This document shows, one piece after another, positions 41,392 through 50,178 of a stretch of DNA of 64,000 nucleotides. Source of the stretch: CBDHCC01 sp965219235 (GTDB taxonomy: Bacteria > Pseudomonadota > Alphaproteobacteria > Sphingomonadales > Sphingomonadaceae). Position 1 is the first letter of the stretch; each line of letters starts with the position of its first letter. The notes beneath the pieces were generated by a model. That model was not told where the DNA came from, ran no database searches, and was given only the letters and a program-made list of their open reading frames with translations. The stretch is taken from positions 496,001-560,000 of the forward strand of contig OZ244721.1 of NCBI GenBank assembly GCA_965219235.1, written 5' to 3'. The position numbers and the translations under genes were made by a program.

Positions 41392-42177
41392 ATGCTCACC
41401 ACCCTCGCCTTCGCCTTCGTGCTGCGCCGCCGCGACGGCGTGACGCTGGGGCTGACCTCGCACGACCGGCCGCTCACCGTGGACGGGGTGGCGTGCCTGG
41501 CCTCGCCCGGCGCGACGCCGTCCGCCATCCAGCGCTCCACCCGGCTGGACGGCGACACCGTCGACCTGTCGGGCGCGCTCTCGCACGCGGCGATCGGCGA
41601 GGAGGACCTCGACCTCGGCCGCTGGACCGGCGCGGCGCTGGCGCTGCACGTCGTGGACTGGGAGACGGGCGCGGTGGTGGCCACCCCGATCCGGGGCGCG
41701 CTGGGCCAGGCGGAGCGGCGCGGGCGGCGTTTCTCGGTGGCGCTCGACGGCCCGCTCGCGCGGCTGGACGAGCCGCTCACAGAGCGCACCGCGCCCGAAT
41801 GCCGCGCGCGGCTGGGCGACGCGCGCTGCCGGGTCGATCCGGCGCGCCTCACCGCCGTGCGCACGGTCGCGGCCGCGGACGACGCGGGGCTGGCGCTGGC
41901 CGAGGGCGACGAGGCGCGCTGGGCGGGGGGCGAGTGCGCGCCGCTCGACGGGCCGCTCGCCGGGCTGCGGCTGGCGCTGGGCGGCGCGGCGGCCGGGCGG
42001 CTGCGCCTCCGCCTGCCGCCGCCGCGCGCGCTCGACCCGGGCGTGCGGGTGCGGCTCACCGAGGACTGCGACAAGACGCTCGCCACCTGCGCGGGCCGGT
42101 TCGGCAACGCGGAGAACTTCCGCGGCGAGCCGCACCTGCCGGGCAACGACCTGCTCCTGAGGGTGCCGCGTGGATGA
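41392..42177 (+). CDS. GTA baseplate hub protein (DUF2163, g13)
   Basis: 261 residues: FAFVLRRRDGVTLGLTSHDR, STRLDGDTVDLSGALSHAAI, FSVALDGPLARLDEPLTERT and ECRARLGDARCRVDPARLT. The late cysteines (ECAPLD, TEDCDKTLATCAGRFGN) fit GTA g13 proteins that bind an iron-sulfur-like or zinc site in the hub. It overlaps g14 by four bases. Confidence 0.9.
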   Translation: MLTTLAFAFVLRRRDGVTLGLTSHDRPLTVDGVACLASPGATPSAIQRSTRLDGDTVDLSGALSHAAIGEEDLDLGRWTGAALALHVVDWETGAVVATPIRGALGQAERRGRRFSVALDGPLARLDEPLTERTAPECRARLGDARCRVDPARLTAVRTVAAADDAGLALAEGDEARWAGGECAPLDGPLAGLRLALGGAAAGRLRLRLPPPRALDPGVRVRLTEDCDKTLATCAGRFGNAENFRGEPHLPGNDLLLRVPRG

Positions 42178-42626
42178 GGGGGATGGGTGGGACACTTCCG
42201 ACCCGTGACGGTGATGACGGGGAGAGGGTGGGGGGGAGTGCCGTCATCACCCGCGCCCGCGCGCTCGTGGGCGTGCGCTTCCGTCCGCACGGCCGCGACC
42301 CCGCCACCGGGCTGGACTGCGTCGGGCTGGCCGGGCTGGCGATGGGAGTGGCGGGACTGCCCACCGGCTACCCTCTGCGCGGCGGGTCGGCCGGGGCGCT
42401 CGCGGCGCGGATCGACGGCTGCGGCCTCGTGCGCCGCGGCCCCGCGCCGGGCGCGCTCGCGCTCGTGGAGAGCGGGCCGGCGCAGTTCCATCTCGTCGTG
42501 CTCACCGCCGACGGCTTCGTCCACGCCGACGCCGGGCGGCGGCGCGTCGTCGAGCGGCGGGGCGCGGTGCCGTGGCCGGTGATAGGGTGGTGGCGGGCCG
42601 CCTCCCCTCTCCCGGCGGAAGGGTGA
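42174..42626 (+). CDS. GTA NlpC/P60-type peptidase (g14)
   Basis: 150 residues. ITRARALVGVRFRPHGRDPATGLDCVGL holds the catalytic Cys (C49), described here by its parts, and QFHLVVLTADGFVHADAGR the His. g14 is a tail-tip cell-wall peptidase that helps DNA entry. The ATG at 42174 overlaps the g13 stop (ATGA) and gives a Gly/Asp-rich N-terminus of about 24 residues that is not family-like; no closer in-frame start is visible. Confidence 0.87.
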   Translation: MRGMGGTLPTRDGDDGERVGGSAVITRARALVGVRFRPHGRDPATGLDCVGLAGLAMGVAGLPTGYPLRGGSAGALAARIDGCGLVRRGPAPGALALVESGPAQFHLVVLTADGFVHADAGRRRVVERRGAVPWPVIGWWRAASPLPAEG

Positions 42627-42686
42627 GGGTGACCGAGCGTGGTGCGTGTCACCCTCACCCCGTCCCTCTCCCGAGGGGAGAGGGGG
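42603..42686. repeat. Family C repeat
   Basis: CCCCTCTCCCGGCGGAAGGG with TGAGGGTGACC, then GTCACCCTCACCCCGTCCCT and CTCCCGAGGGGAGAGGG. It starts inside the 3' end of g14 and contributes its last residues (SPLPAEG). Confidence 0.65.
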
Positions 42687-42744
42687 CTCACGCCGCGCCG
42701 GCCCGCCGGTTCTCCCGCCCTTCTCCCCTTGCAGGAGCATTCCC

Positions 42745-44883
42745 ATGGCCACCCTCGTCCTCTCCTCCGTCGGCACCGCGATCGGCGGACCGTTCGGCGG
42801 CTCGATCGGCGCGCTGATCGGGCAGTCGATCGACGGCGCGCTGTTCGCGCCCAAGCGCGAGGGGCCGCGGCTCGACTCGCTCGCCGTCCAGTCCTCGCGC
42901 TACGGCGCCGCGCTGCCGCTGCTGTTCGGCGCGACGCGGGTGGCCGGCACCGTCATCTGGGCGACCGATCTCGCCGAGCGCCGCTCGACCACCGGCGGCA
43001 AGGGCAAGCCGAAGGTCACCAGCTACAGCTACTTCGCCGACTTCGCGGTCGCGCTGTCGGCGCGGCCGATCCAGCGGATCGGCCGGATCTGGGCGGACGG
43101 CACGCTGCTCACCCGCGCCGACGGGTCGCTGTCGGTCGACGGGCGGATGCGGCTCCACGCCGGCGGCGAGGACCAGGCCCCCGACCCGCTGATCGAGGCG
43201 GAGGAGGGGCGGGGCCGCGCGCCCGCCTATCGCGGCCTGGCCTACGTCGTGTTCGAGGAGCTGGCGCTGGAGGGCTTCGGCAACCGCGTGCCGATGCTGT
43301 CGTTCGAGGTCTTCGCCGACGCGGGGCCGCTGGCGCTGGCGCCGGTCGTCGGGCGGCTGTCGGACGGCGCGCTGGGCGGCGACGGGTCGCTCATCGGCGC
43401 GGCGGGCGCGGCGTTCGCCGGCGGCACCCGGCGCGAGGCGCTGGCGGGCCTGGCCGAGCCGCTGTCGCTGGCCGTGGGCGAGGCGGACGGGCGCGCGGTG
43501 CTGCGGCGCGACGGCTCCACGGCCGCCGCGCCGCCGGTGCTGGCCGGACTGGGCGCGGCGGACGAGGGCGAGGAGCGGCCGCCCCGCCTGGCGATCGCCG
43601 ACCGGCCGGCGGCGACCAGCGTCGCCTTCGACTTCGCCGAGCCCGCGCGCGACTATCAGCCCGGCCGCCAGCGCGCCGCGACCGGCGGCGCGGACGCGCG
43701 GCCCGAGGAGCGCCAACTGCCGCTGGTGCTCGACGCCGCGCGCGCCAAGGCGCTGGCGGTGGAGCGGCTCGACCGGGCGCGGGGCGCCGCGCGCCGGGCC
43801 GCCGTGGCGCTGCCGTTCCAGGAGGGCCTCGCGCTCGCGCCGGGCGACATCGTGCGCCTGCCCGACGCGCCGGGCCGCTGGGGGGTGGTGGACTGGCTGC
43901 TCGAACGCGGGGTCGTGCGCCTGGAGCTGGAGCCGGTCGTCGCCGCGTCCGCGTCCGACGCCCCGGCCGACGGTGGCCGCGCGGTGCCGGCGGTGCCGCC
44001 CCCCGGCGCGGGCCGGGCGCGGCTCGAGCTGCTCGACCTGCCCTGGCTCGCCGACGGCGCGCGCGCCTATGTGGCGCTGGGGCGCGACGACGGCTCCGAC
44101 CGCCCGCTGCCGCTGCTGCTGGAGCGCGCGGGGGGAACGGAACCGATCGGCCCGAGCGCGCCCGCCGCCGCGCTGGGCACGGTCGAGGTGCCACCGGCGG
44201 GGACGGGCGCGCTGCTGTTCGACCGGACGAGCCGCCTGGTCGTGGCGCTGCCGCCCGCCGCCGACCTGATGGACGCGGACGCCGACCGGCTGTCGGCGGG
44301 CGCCAACGCGGCGCTGGTCGGCGACGAGATCGTGCAGTGGGCGCGCGCCGAGCCGCTCGGCGGCGGCCGCTGGGCGCTGACCGGCCTGCTGCGCGGGCGG
44401 CGCGGCACGGAGGCGGCGATCGGAACCGCGCGCGCGGGCGACCGCTTCGTGGCGCTGGACGCCGCGACGCTCCAGCCGCTGCCGGCCGACGCGGGCGGCG
44501 CGCTGCGGGTGCTCGCGGTGCCCGCCGGCCGCGACGCGGCGGTGGCGGAGGCGGGCGCCACGATCGGTGTCGGCGGGCCGCTCCCGCTGTCGCCCGTCCA
44601 TCCGAGCGCGCGCGAGCGGGCGGACGGCGGCCTGCTGCTCGGCTGGGTGCGGCGGAGCCGGGCGGGCTGGGCGTGGCGGGACGGCGCCGACGCGCCGCTC
44701 GCGGAGGAGCGCGAGCGCTATCTGGTGACGCTGTCCGACGGCCGCTCGATCGAGGTGGGCGAGCCCCGCCTGGCGCTGGCCGCCGCCGAGCGGGTGGCCG
44801 GCGACCGCGCCTTTTCCGTGCGCCAGCTCGGCACCCACGGCCGCTCCGAGGCGGCGATCCACACAGGCCACACAGGAGAGTGA
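42745..44883 (+). CDS. GTA megatron-like tail-tip protein (g15, short form)
   Basis: 712 residues: LSSVGTAIGGPFGGSIGALI, GQSIDGALFAPKREGPRLDS, VQSSRYGAALPLLFGATRVA, then SYSYFADFAVALSARPIQRI, and later VAFDFAEPARDYQPGRQRAA and VPPAGTGALLFDRTSRLVVA. This is the GTA g15 host-specificity/tail hub family. Rhodobacter-type g15 is about 1300 residues with a TIM-barrel insertion; that insertion is absent here, and a TIM-like domain is instead found in the g12-like protein. Start ATG 42745 after GCAGGAG. Confidence 0.85.
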   Translation: MATLVLSSVGTAIGGPFGGSIGALIGQSIDGALFAPKREGPRLDSLAVQSSRYGAALPLLFGATRVAGTVIWATDLAERRSTTGGKGKPKVTSYSYFADFAVALSARPIQRIGRIWADGTLLTRADGSLSVDGRMRLHAGGEDQAPDPLIEAEEGRGRAPAYRGLAYVVFEELALEGFGNRVPMLSFEVFADAGPLALAPVVGRLSDGALGGDGSLIGAAGAAFAGGTRREALAGLAEPLSLAVGEADGRAVLRRDGSTAAAPPVLAGLGAADEGEERPPRLAIADRPAATSVAFDFAEPARDYQPGRQRAATGGADARPEERQLPLVLDAARAKALAVERLDRARGAARRAAVALPFQEGLALAPGDIVRLPDAPGRWGVVDWLLERGVVRLELEPVVAASASDAPADGGRAVPAVPPPGAGRARLELLDLPWLADGARAYVALGRDDGSDRPLPLLLERAGGTEPIGPSAPAAALGTVEVPPAGTGALLFDRTSRLVVALPPAADLMDADADRLSAGANAALVGDEIVQWARAEPLGGGRWALTGLLRGRRGTEAAIGTARAGDRFVALDAATLQPLPADAGGALRVLAVPAGRDAAVAEAGATIGVGGPLPLSPVHPSARERADGGLLLGWVRRSRAGWAWRDGADAPLAEERERYLVTLSDGRSIEVGEPRLALAAAERVAGDRAFSVRQLGTHGRSEAAIHTGHTGE

Positions 44884-44885
44884 CG

Positions 44886-45386
44886 ATGACCATCGAGACG
44901 ACGCCCCGGCTGGGGCTGCCGCTGCTGCACGCCGCGCAGGCGCAGAAGGAGTGGACCCACAACGAGGCGCTCACATTGCTCGACGCGCTCGCGGGCGCGG
45001 TGCTGGCCGGCGGGCCGCTCGACGCGCCGCCCGCCGACCCCGCGCCCGGCGGCGTCTGGCGGGTGGGCGCGACGCCCAGTGGCGAGTGGAGCGGGCGCGC
45101 GGGGTGGCTGGCGGTGGCGTCGCCCGCCGGCTGGCGCTTCGCCGACCCGCCGGCGGGCTTCGTCCTGGCGCGCGCGGGCGACGGCGCGCCGGTGCGGCGC
45201 ACGGCCGACGGGTGGCAGGAGGGCGCGCTGGCGCTCGACTCCCTCGTGCTGGCGGGCCGCGCGGTCGGCGGGGCGGCGGCGCAACCGGTCGACGATCCGG
45301 TGGGCGGCGCCACGGTGGACGCGGAGGCGCGCGCGGCGCTCGTCCGGTTGCTCGCCGCGCTGCGCGCGCAGGGGCTGGTCGCCTGA
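44886..45386 (+). CDS. DUF2793 protein at the end of the GTA cluster
   Basis: 166 residues with TPRLGLPLLHAAQAQKEWTH then NEALTLLDALAGAVL, the DUF2793 signature, and a beta-rich part (GVWRVGATPSGEWSGRAGWL; GWRFADPPAGFVLARAGDGA). It lies 2 bases after g15 and is probably a tail fibre or tip accessory. Members close GTA clusters in sphingomonads, which is from memory. Confidence 0.82.
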   Translation: MTIETTPRLGLPLLHAAQAQKEWTHNEALTLLDALAGAVLAGGPLDAPPADPAPGGVWRVGATPSGEWSGRAGWLAVASPAGWRFADPPAGFVLARAGDGAPVRRTADGWQEGALALDSLVLAGRAVGGAAAQPVDDPVGGATVDAEARAALVRLLAALRAQGLVA

Positions 45387-45497
45387 CGAGTGCGGCCTTC
45401 TTGCAACAGGTTCGGTCAAATGTCCGCTTGCGACGCAACCGACCCGCGCGTAGGGGGTTCCTCGGCATCCAAGCCCATTGAAGGAAAGGGGATCAGT

Positions 45498-46610
45498 ATG
45501 CGCAAGACAGCCATTGCCGTGGCGCTCGCTACGTCGGCTCTCGCGAGCCCGGCGCTGGCGCGCGACGGGGCCTTTTACGTCGGCGCCGAAGGCGGCGCCA
45601 TGATCGTCGAGGACTCCGACCTGAAGGTCGCCGGTCCGCTCGACGCGTCCATCGACCACAAGTACGGCTACGACTTCGACGGCATCGTCGGCTACGACTT
45701 CGGCGTGTTCCGCATGGAGGCCGAGGGTGGCTACCGTTCGGCGGATCCGGACGAGTTCAACGCGGCGCAGGGCTTCGCGCGGATCGGCGCCCCGTACGCG
45801 GCCGGCAACTACGACGGTGTCCGTGGCCGCACGTCCAACCTGTCCTTCATGGTCAACGGCCTGCTCGACTTCGGTCCGGACGATGGCCTGCAGGGCTTCG
45901 TCGGCGGCGGTGCCGGCATCGCGCGCACGAAGGCGAAGTACAGCATCGACCGCTCCGACGGGCCGTTCCTCAACGACAGCGACACCGGCTTCGCCTATCA
46001 GGCGCTGGCCGGCATCCGCGCCCCGCTGACCCGCAACATCGAAGCGGGCATCAAATACCGCTTCCTGACCCAGCCGAACGTCCGGCTGACCGGCGCGGCC
46101 GGCCAGCGGGTCGACACGCGCTGGCGGAGCCACTCGCTGCTGGGCAGCTTCATCTTCAACTTCGGCACGCCGGAGCCGCCCCCGGTGGAAATGGCCCCGC
46201 CCCCGCCGCCCTACATCCCGCCGCCGCCGGCTCCCCCGCCGCCGCCGCCGATCGTGCAGTGCAACACGGGTCCGTACATCGTGTTCTTCGATCTCGACAA
46301 GTCGGACATCACGCCGGCCGCCGGGTCCGTCCTGGACAACGCGATCGCGTCGTACCGGGATTGCGGCAACGCGCGGATCTCGCTGGCGGGCTACACCGAT
46401 CGCTCGGCGTCGGTGAAGTACAACCTGGCGCTGGCGGCTCGCCGCAACGCCTCGGTCCAGTCGTACATGACGGGTCGCGGCATTCCGTCGGGCGTCATCA
46501 CCACGCAGGCCTTTGGCGAGGCCAACCCGCGGGTTCCGACCGCCGACGGCGTGCGCGAGCCGCAGAACCGCCGGGTGGAGATCACCTACGGTCCGGGTTC
46601 GGGCATGTAG
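45498..46610 (+). CDS. OmpA-family outer membrane protein
   Basis: 370 residues: a signal peptide (MRKTAIAVALATSALASPALA), an eight-stranded-barrel-like N-terminal domain (DGAFYVGAEGGAMIVEDSDL; FRMEAEGGYRSADPDEF), a proline-rich hinge (PPPYIPPPPAPPPPPPI, about 230-250), and an OmpA C-terminal peptidoglycan-binding domain (YIVFFDLDKSDITPAAGSVL, ISLAGYTDRSASVKYNLALA, ARRNASVQSYM). A strong terminator follows. It is unrelated to the GTA cluster upstream. Confidence 0.93.
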   Translation: MRKTAIAVALATSALASPALARDGAFYVGAEGGAMIVEDSDLKVAGPLDASIDHKYGYDFDGIVGYDFGVFRMEAEGGYRSADPDEFNAAQGFARIGAPYAAGNYDGVRGRTSNLSFMVNGLLDFGPDDGLQGFVGGGAGIARTKAKYSIDRSDGPFLNDSDTGFAYQALAGIRAPLTRNIEAGIKYRFLTQPNVRLTGAAGQRVDTRWRSHSLLGSFIFNFGTPEPPPVEMAPPPPPYIPPPPAPPPPPPIVQCNTGPYIVFFDLDKSDITPAAGSVLDNAIASYRDCGNARISLAGYTDRSASVKYNLALAARRNASVQSYMTGRGIPSGVITTQAFGEANPRVPTADGVREPQNRRVEITYGPGSGM

Positions 46611-46644
46611 GCCTCGGTCGTACGATCGAGGATGTGACACGGGA

Positions 46645-46675
46645 GAAGCCGGGGTTCGCCCCGGCTTCTTTTTTT
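46645..46675 (+). terminator. Intrinsic terminator of the ompA-like gene
   Basis: GAAGCCGGGG-TTCG-CCCCGGCTTC is a perfect 10-base stem with a TTCG loop, followed by a T-run of 7-9 bases. Confidence 0.95.
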
Positions 46676-46746
46676 GTGCGGCGTCCGGCCCGCGCGCCGG
46701 CGATCGCCGGCCGCCCCGCCGGCGCCGCGAACGGACGGGAGTGCGC

Positions 46747-48063
46747 ATGAGGATCGCGATGATCGGATCGGGCTATGTCGGGCTGGTGTCCGGCGCGTGC
46801 CTGGCGGACTTCGGCCACCGGGTGGTGTGCGTCGACAAGGCGGCCGACAAGATCGCGGCGCTGAGGGACGGCCGGATGCCGATCTTCGAGCCCGGCCTGG
46901 ACGGCCTGGTCGCGGCCAACGTCGCCGCCGGCCGGCTGTCCTTCACCACCGACCTGGCCGAGGCGCTGGACGGGGCCGCCGCGATCTTCATCGCCGTGGG
47001 CACGCCGTCCCGGCGCGGCGACGGCCACGCCGACCTGACCCACGTCTTCGGCGCGGCGGAGGAGATCGCCGCGGCCATGGACGAGGGCGCGGTCGTGGTC
47101 ACCAAGTCCACCGTGCCGGTGGGCACCGGCGACCGCGTCGAGGCGATCCTGGCGGAGCACCGGCCGGGCGCGGCCGCGTCGGTCGTCTCCAACCCCGAGT
47201 TCCTGCGCGAGGGCGCGGCGATCGGCGACTTCAAGCGCCCCGACCGGATCGTCATCGGCGCCAACGACGAGCGCGGCCGGGCGGTGCTGACCGAGGTCTA
47301 TCGCCCGCTCTACCTCAACCACTCGCCGATCGTCTTCACCGACCGGCGCACGGCCGAGCTGACGAAATACGCCGCCAACGCCTTCCTGGCGACGAAGATC
47401 ACCTTCATCAACGAGGTCGCCGACCTGTGCGAGGCGGTCGGCGCCGACGTGCAGGACGTGGCGCGCGGCATCGGCCTCGACAACCGGATCGGGCCGAAGT
47501 TCCTGCACGCCGGTCCCGGCTATGGCGGCTCGTGCTTTCCCAAGGACACGCTGGCGCTGCTCAAGACCGCCGAGGACGCCGCCACGCCGATGCGCATCGT
47601 CGAGGCGGTCGTGCGCGTGAACGACGGGCGCAAGCGGGCGATGGGCCGGCGCGTGCTCGCGGCGCTGCCCGCCGGCGGGCGGGGCGCCACCGTCGCGCTG
47701 CTCGGGCTCACCTTCAAGCCGAACACCGACGACATGCGCGACGCGCCGTCGCTCGCGATCGTGCAGGCGCTGGGCGACGCCGGCGCGACCGTGCGCGCGC
47801 ACGATCCCGAGGGCATGGAGGCCGCGCGCGCGCTGATGCCGGGGGTGCTTTTCGCGTCCGACCCCTACGACGCGGCCGACGGCGCCGACGCCTGCGTCAT
47901 CGTGACCGAGTGGGACGCCTATCGCGCGCTCGACCTCCCGCGCCTGCGCCGGCGCATGGCCGGCGACGCGCTGTTCGACCTGCGCAACATCTACGACGCG
48001 GACGCGGCGCGGGCGGCGGGCTTCGCCTACCGCTCCATCGGGCGCGGTCCGGCGGAGGGTTAG
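46747..48063 (+). CDS. ugd: UDP-glucose 6-dehydrogenase
   Basis: Oxidises UDP-glucose to UDP-glucuronate. 438 residues: Rossmann start MRIAMIGSGYVGLVSGACLA, KSTVPVGTGDRVEAIL, NPEFLREGAAIGDFKRPDRI, the catalytic Cys in GPGYGGSCFPKDTLAL, LLGLTFKPNTDDMRDAPS and the C-terminal UDP-binding domain. Its product feeds the UXS enzyme at 55.8 kb. The ATG at 46747 gives the proper N-terminus. Confidence 0.96.
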   Translation: MRIAMIGSGYVGLVSGACLADFGHRVVCVDKAADKIAALRDGRMPIFEPGLDGLVAANVAAGRLSFTTDLAEALDGAAAIFIAVGTPSRRGDGHADLTHVFGAAEEIAAAMDEGAVVVTKSTVPVGTGDRVEAILAEHRPGAAASVVSNPEFLREGAAIGDFKRPDRIVIGANDERGRAVLTEVYRPLYLNHSPIVFTDRRTAELTKYAANAFLATKITFINEVADLCEAVGADVQDVARGIGLDNRIGPKFLHAGPGYGGSCFPKDTLALLKTAEDAATPMRIVEAVVRVNDGRKRAMGRRVLAALPAGGRGATVALLGLTFKPNTDDMRDAPSLAIVQALGDAGATVRAHDPEGMEAARALMPGVLFASDPYDAADGADACVIVTEWDAYRALDLPRLRRRMAGDALFDLRNIYDADAARAAGFAYRSIGRGPAEG

Positions 48064-48132
48064 TGCCCGATTGTTCGAGCGGCGGAGTGCCAGCTCCTCC
48101 CTCTTGGTGTTTGTGACCTCTCAACTCCCTCC

Positions 48133-48160
48133 AGCCCTCTCCCGCCAGCGGGAGAGGGCT
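48133..48160. repeat. Perfect palindrome AGCCCTCTCCCGC
   Basis: Arms AGCCCTCTCCCGC and GCGGGAGAGGGCT with a CA centre. The same arms occur at 56900-56927. No T-run follows, so terminator function is not shown. It lies in the 170-base gap between ugd and a convergent gene. Confidence 0.8.
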
Positions 48161-48230
48161 ATAGTGGGTCCTGACCCTGGTCTGGTCGTCCCGATCCTCT
48201 GACGCGTTCATCCGCGGGACACCGCCCCCG

Positions 48231-49310
48231 CTATCCCGCTCGGCGCAGCACCGTGTCGGCCAGGCGCCTGGCCTCCGCGGTCACCGACCAGTCGGTCTCG
48301 GCCCGCCGGCGCGCCGCCGCGGCGCGGCCGGGATCGTCGGTGATCGACGCCAGTCCCCGCGCCGCCTCCCCGGTGTCGTCCGGGAGCGCCACGACGCCCA
48401 CCGCCGCGTCGAGGTCGCGGCTGTCGGCGGCCACGAAGGCGGGGCGGCCGAGCGTCGCCGCCTCGCGCGCCACCAGCCGCGACAGGCCGCCGCCGTCCGG
48501 CAGCACGGCCGCGCGGCAGACCGAGAACAGCGGCAGGGCGCCGCCCACCTCCACGCCCGCGCCGTCGAGCGCGTCGAGCCCGTCCGGCGCCGGTCCGACG
48601 CCCAGCCACAGCCACAGCGGCGCCTCGCCGGCCGCGCGCAGCGCGCCGTCGAGCGCCCGCACCCGCTCCCGCCCCGCCCCGGTCTCGCACAGCGCGGCGA
48701 ACAGCGCGCGCGCCGGGTCCACGCGCGCCTGGCGCAGCGCGATGCGGGCGAGCGAGTCGGGGCTGTGGCGGCGCAGCTGGCGCGCGTCCACGCCCGGCGG
48801 CAGGTCGATCGCGTCGCGGACCGCCGGCGCGCCCGTGCGGCCCACGGTCAGGTTGGGGTCGCGCGCCAGCAGGGCGGACAGCCGCCCGCGCAACCCGCCT
48901 CCGCCCGGCGGCGTCGGCTGGGCGGTGACGAGCCGGCTGATCGAGCGGTCGAGCGCCTGGGCGACCCGGCTCGCCTGGTTGCCGGCGGCGTCCAGCCCCC
49001 ACGCGAAGGCGGCGGACCCGCGCGCCAGCACCGCGCGCACGGCCGCCGTCTGGGCGATGAGCGACCCGGGGTCGTCGAGCCGCGCGACCTGGCCGGTCAC
49101 ACCGGCCCAGTTGCCGAGCGCGCGGCTGTCGAACGGATCGTCGCCCAGCACCAGCAGCTCGGCCGCCAGCCCCGCGTCGTTCAGCGCCGACAGCAGGCCC
49201 GCCCGGTGCCGCCGCTCGGCGTCGGCGCGCCCCCAGTCGGCGGCGATGGCGAGCAGGCGCGGCCGCTCCGTCGCGGTGGGCTTCGTCGCGGTGGGCTTCG
49301 TCGCGGTCAT
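48231..49310 (-). CDS. Putative glycosyltransferase (GT-B-like)
   Basis: 359 residues. The N-terminal part RPRLLAIAADWGRADAERRHRAG and the C-terminal part GGLSRLVAREAATLGRPAFV resemble the two domains of GT4-like enzymes, but the strong EGxxxxxxEAxxxG pattern is weakened. The start MTATKPTATKPTATERP is a 15-base tandem repeat. It overlaps the upstream phosphatase gene by four bases, so they are coupled. A transferase acting in the neighbouring glycan pathway is inferred; alternatives cannot be excluded. Confidence 0.5.
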   Translation of the reverse strand: MTATKPTATKPTATERPRLLAIAADWGRADAERRHRAGLLSALNDAGLAAELLVLGDDPFDSRALGNWAGVTGQVARLDDPGSLIAQTAAVRAVLARGSAAFAWGLDAAGNQASRVAQALDRSISRLVTAQPTPPGGGGLRGRLSALLARDPNLTVGRTGAPAVRDAIDLPPGVDARQLRRHSPDSLARIALRQARVDPARALFAALCETGAGRERVRALDGALRAAGEAPLWLWLGVGPAPDGLDALDGAGVEVGGALPLFSVCRAAVLPDGGGLSRLVAREAATLGRPAFVAADSRDLDAAVGVVALPDDTGEAARGLASITDDPGRAAAARRRAETDWSVTAEARRLADTVLRRAG

Positions 49311-50068
49311 CCGGCGCCCTCCTGCAGCACCCAGCGCCGGTCGCCCTCCAGCGCCAGCGCGGTGAGCACGCCGGACGCGTAGGCGCCGGTGTCGATGCCG
49401 ATGCGGTTGGACCGCTCGTCCACCCGCGACGTGATGGTGTGGCCGTGGACGACCATCGCCTCGTGATCGGCCGCGTATTCCAGGAACTCGGAGCGGATCC
49501 AGCGCAGATCCTGCCCCTCCTGCTCGTCGAGCGGCACGTCGGGCCGGATGCCGGCATGGACGAACAGATAGTCGCCGGCGCGCACCTGTTCGCCCAGGCC
49601 GCGCAGCCACTCGCGGTCGTCGGCGGGCACATGGGCGTGCATCCACTCGCGCACGCCCTCGTAGGGCAGGGCGGGGTAGTCGTCCGGCGACAGGCCATAG
49701 CTGAACAGCGTCTCGCGGCCGCCGATCTTGAGGAAGAAGCGCAGCGCGCCCGGCTGTCCGTCGAGCGCGCGCAGGAACGACTCCTCGTGGTTGCCCATCA
49801 GCGCGTCGACGCGCCAGCGGTCGTCGGCCTGCAGCTCGCGCACCCGCGCGATCACGCCGGCGCTGTCCGGCCCGCGGTCCACCAGGTCGCCCAGGAACAC
49901 CAGCCGCCCCTCCGCCTGCCCGCGCGCCGCGTGGTCGGCGGCGATCCGCGCGAGCAGCCCGTCGAGCAGCTCAAGGCAGCCATGGACGTCGCCGACGGCG
50001 TAGAGGCGCTCGCCGGGCGGCGCGCAGGCGACGGGAAGGCGGGGACGGCGGAGCAGGCGGGCGAGCAT
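49307..50068 (-). CDS. Metallophosphatase (PrpA/ApaH-like)
   Basis: 253 residues with all metallophosphoesterase motifs: LYAVGDVHGCLELLDGLLAR, VFLGDLVDRGPDSAGVIARV, ALMGNHEESFLRALDGQPGA and HGHTITSR. Such enzymes dephosphorylate serine/threonine residues or dinucleoside polyphosphates; the substrate is unknown. ATG 50068. Translationally coupled to the putative glycosyltransferase downstream. Confidence 0.88.
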   Translation of the reverse strand: MLARLLRRPRLPVACAPPGERLYAVGDVHGCLELLDGLLARIAADHAARGQAEGRLVFLGDLVDRGPDSAGVIARVRELQADDRWRVDALMGNHEESFLRALDGQPGALRFFLKIGGRETLFSYGLSPDDYPALPYEGVREWMHAHVPADDREWLRGLGEQVRAGDYLFVHAGIRPDVPLDEQEGQDLRWIRSEFLEYAADHEAMVVHGHTITSRVDERSNRIGIDTGAYASGVLTALALEGDRRWVLQEGAG

Positions 50069-50178
50069 CGAAACTCCCGATGGGGCGTGGCGTGGCGGGG
50101 CGTTGCGGTGGCGCGGCTTGTGGCCCACAACGGGATGAACCGGACGTGGATCGGGCGCAAGGTGCGGGGAGGACGGAG

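Noticed and set aside
38584..42195. A 1203-codon open frame on the minus strand across the g12/g13 region
   Set aside because: It is a shadow of real plus-strand genes in GC-rich DNA; its translation is Arg/Gly/Ala-rich and shows no domain, while the plus-strand proteins carry family motifs.
42639..45386. A 915-codon plus-strand open frame in the second frame of the g15 gene
   Set aside because: The g15 and DUF2793 proteins in the other frames have conserved motifs; this frame has Arg/Gly-rich shadow composition until it merges into DUF2793.
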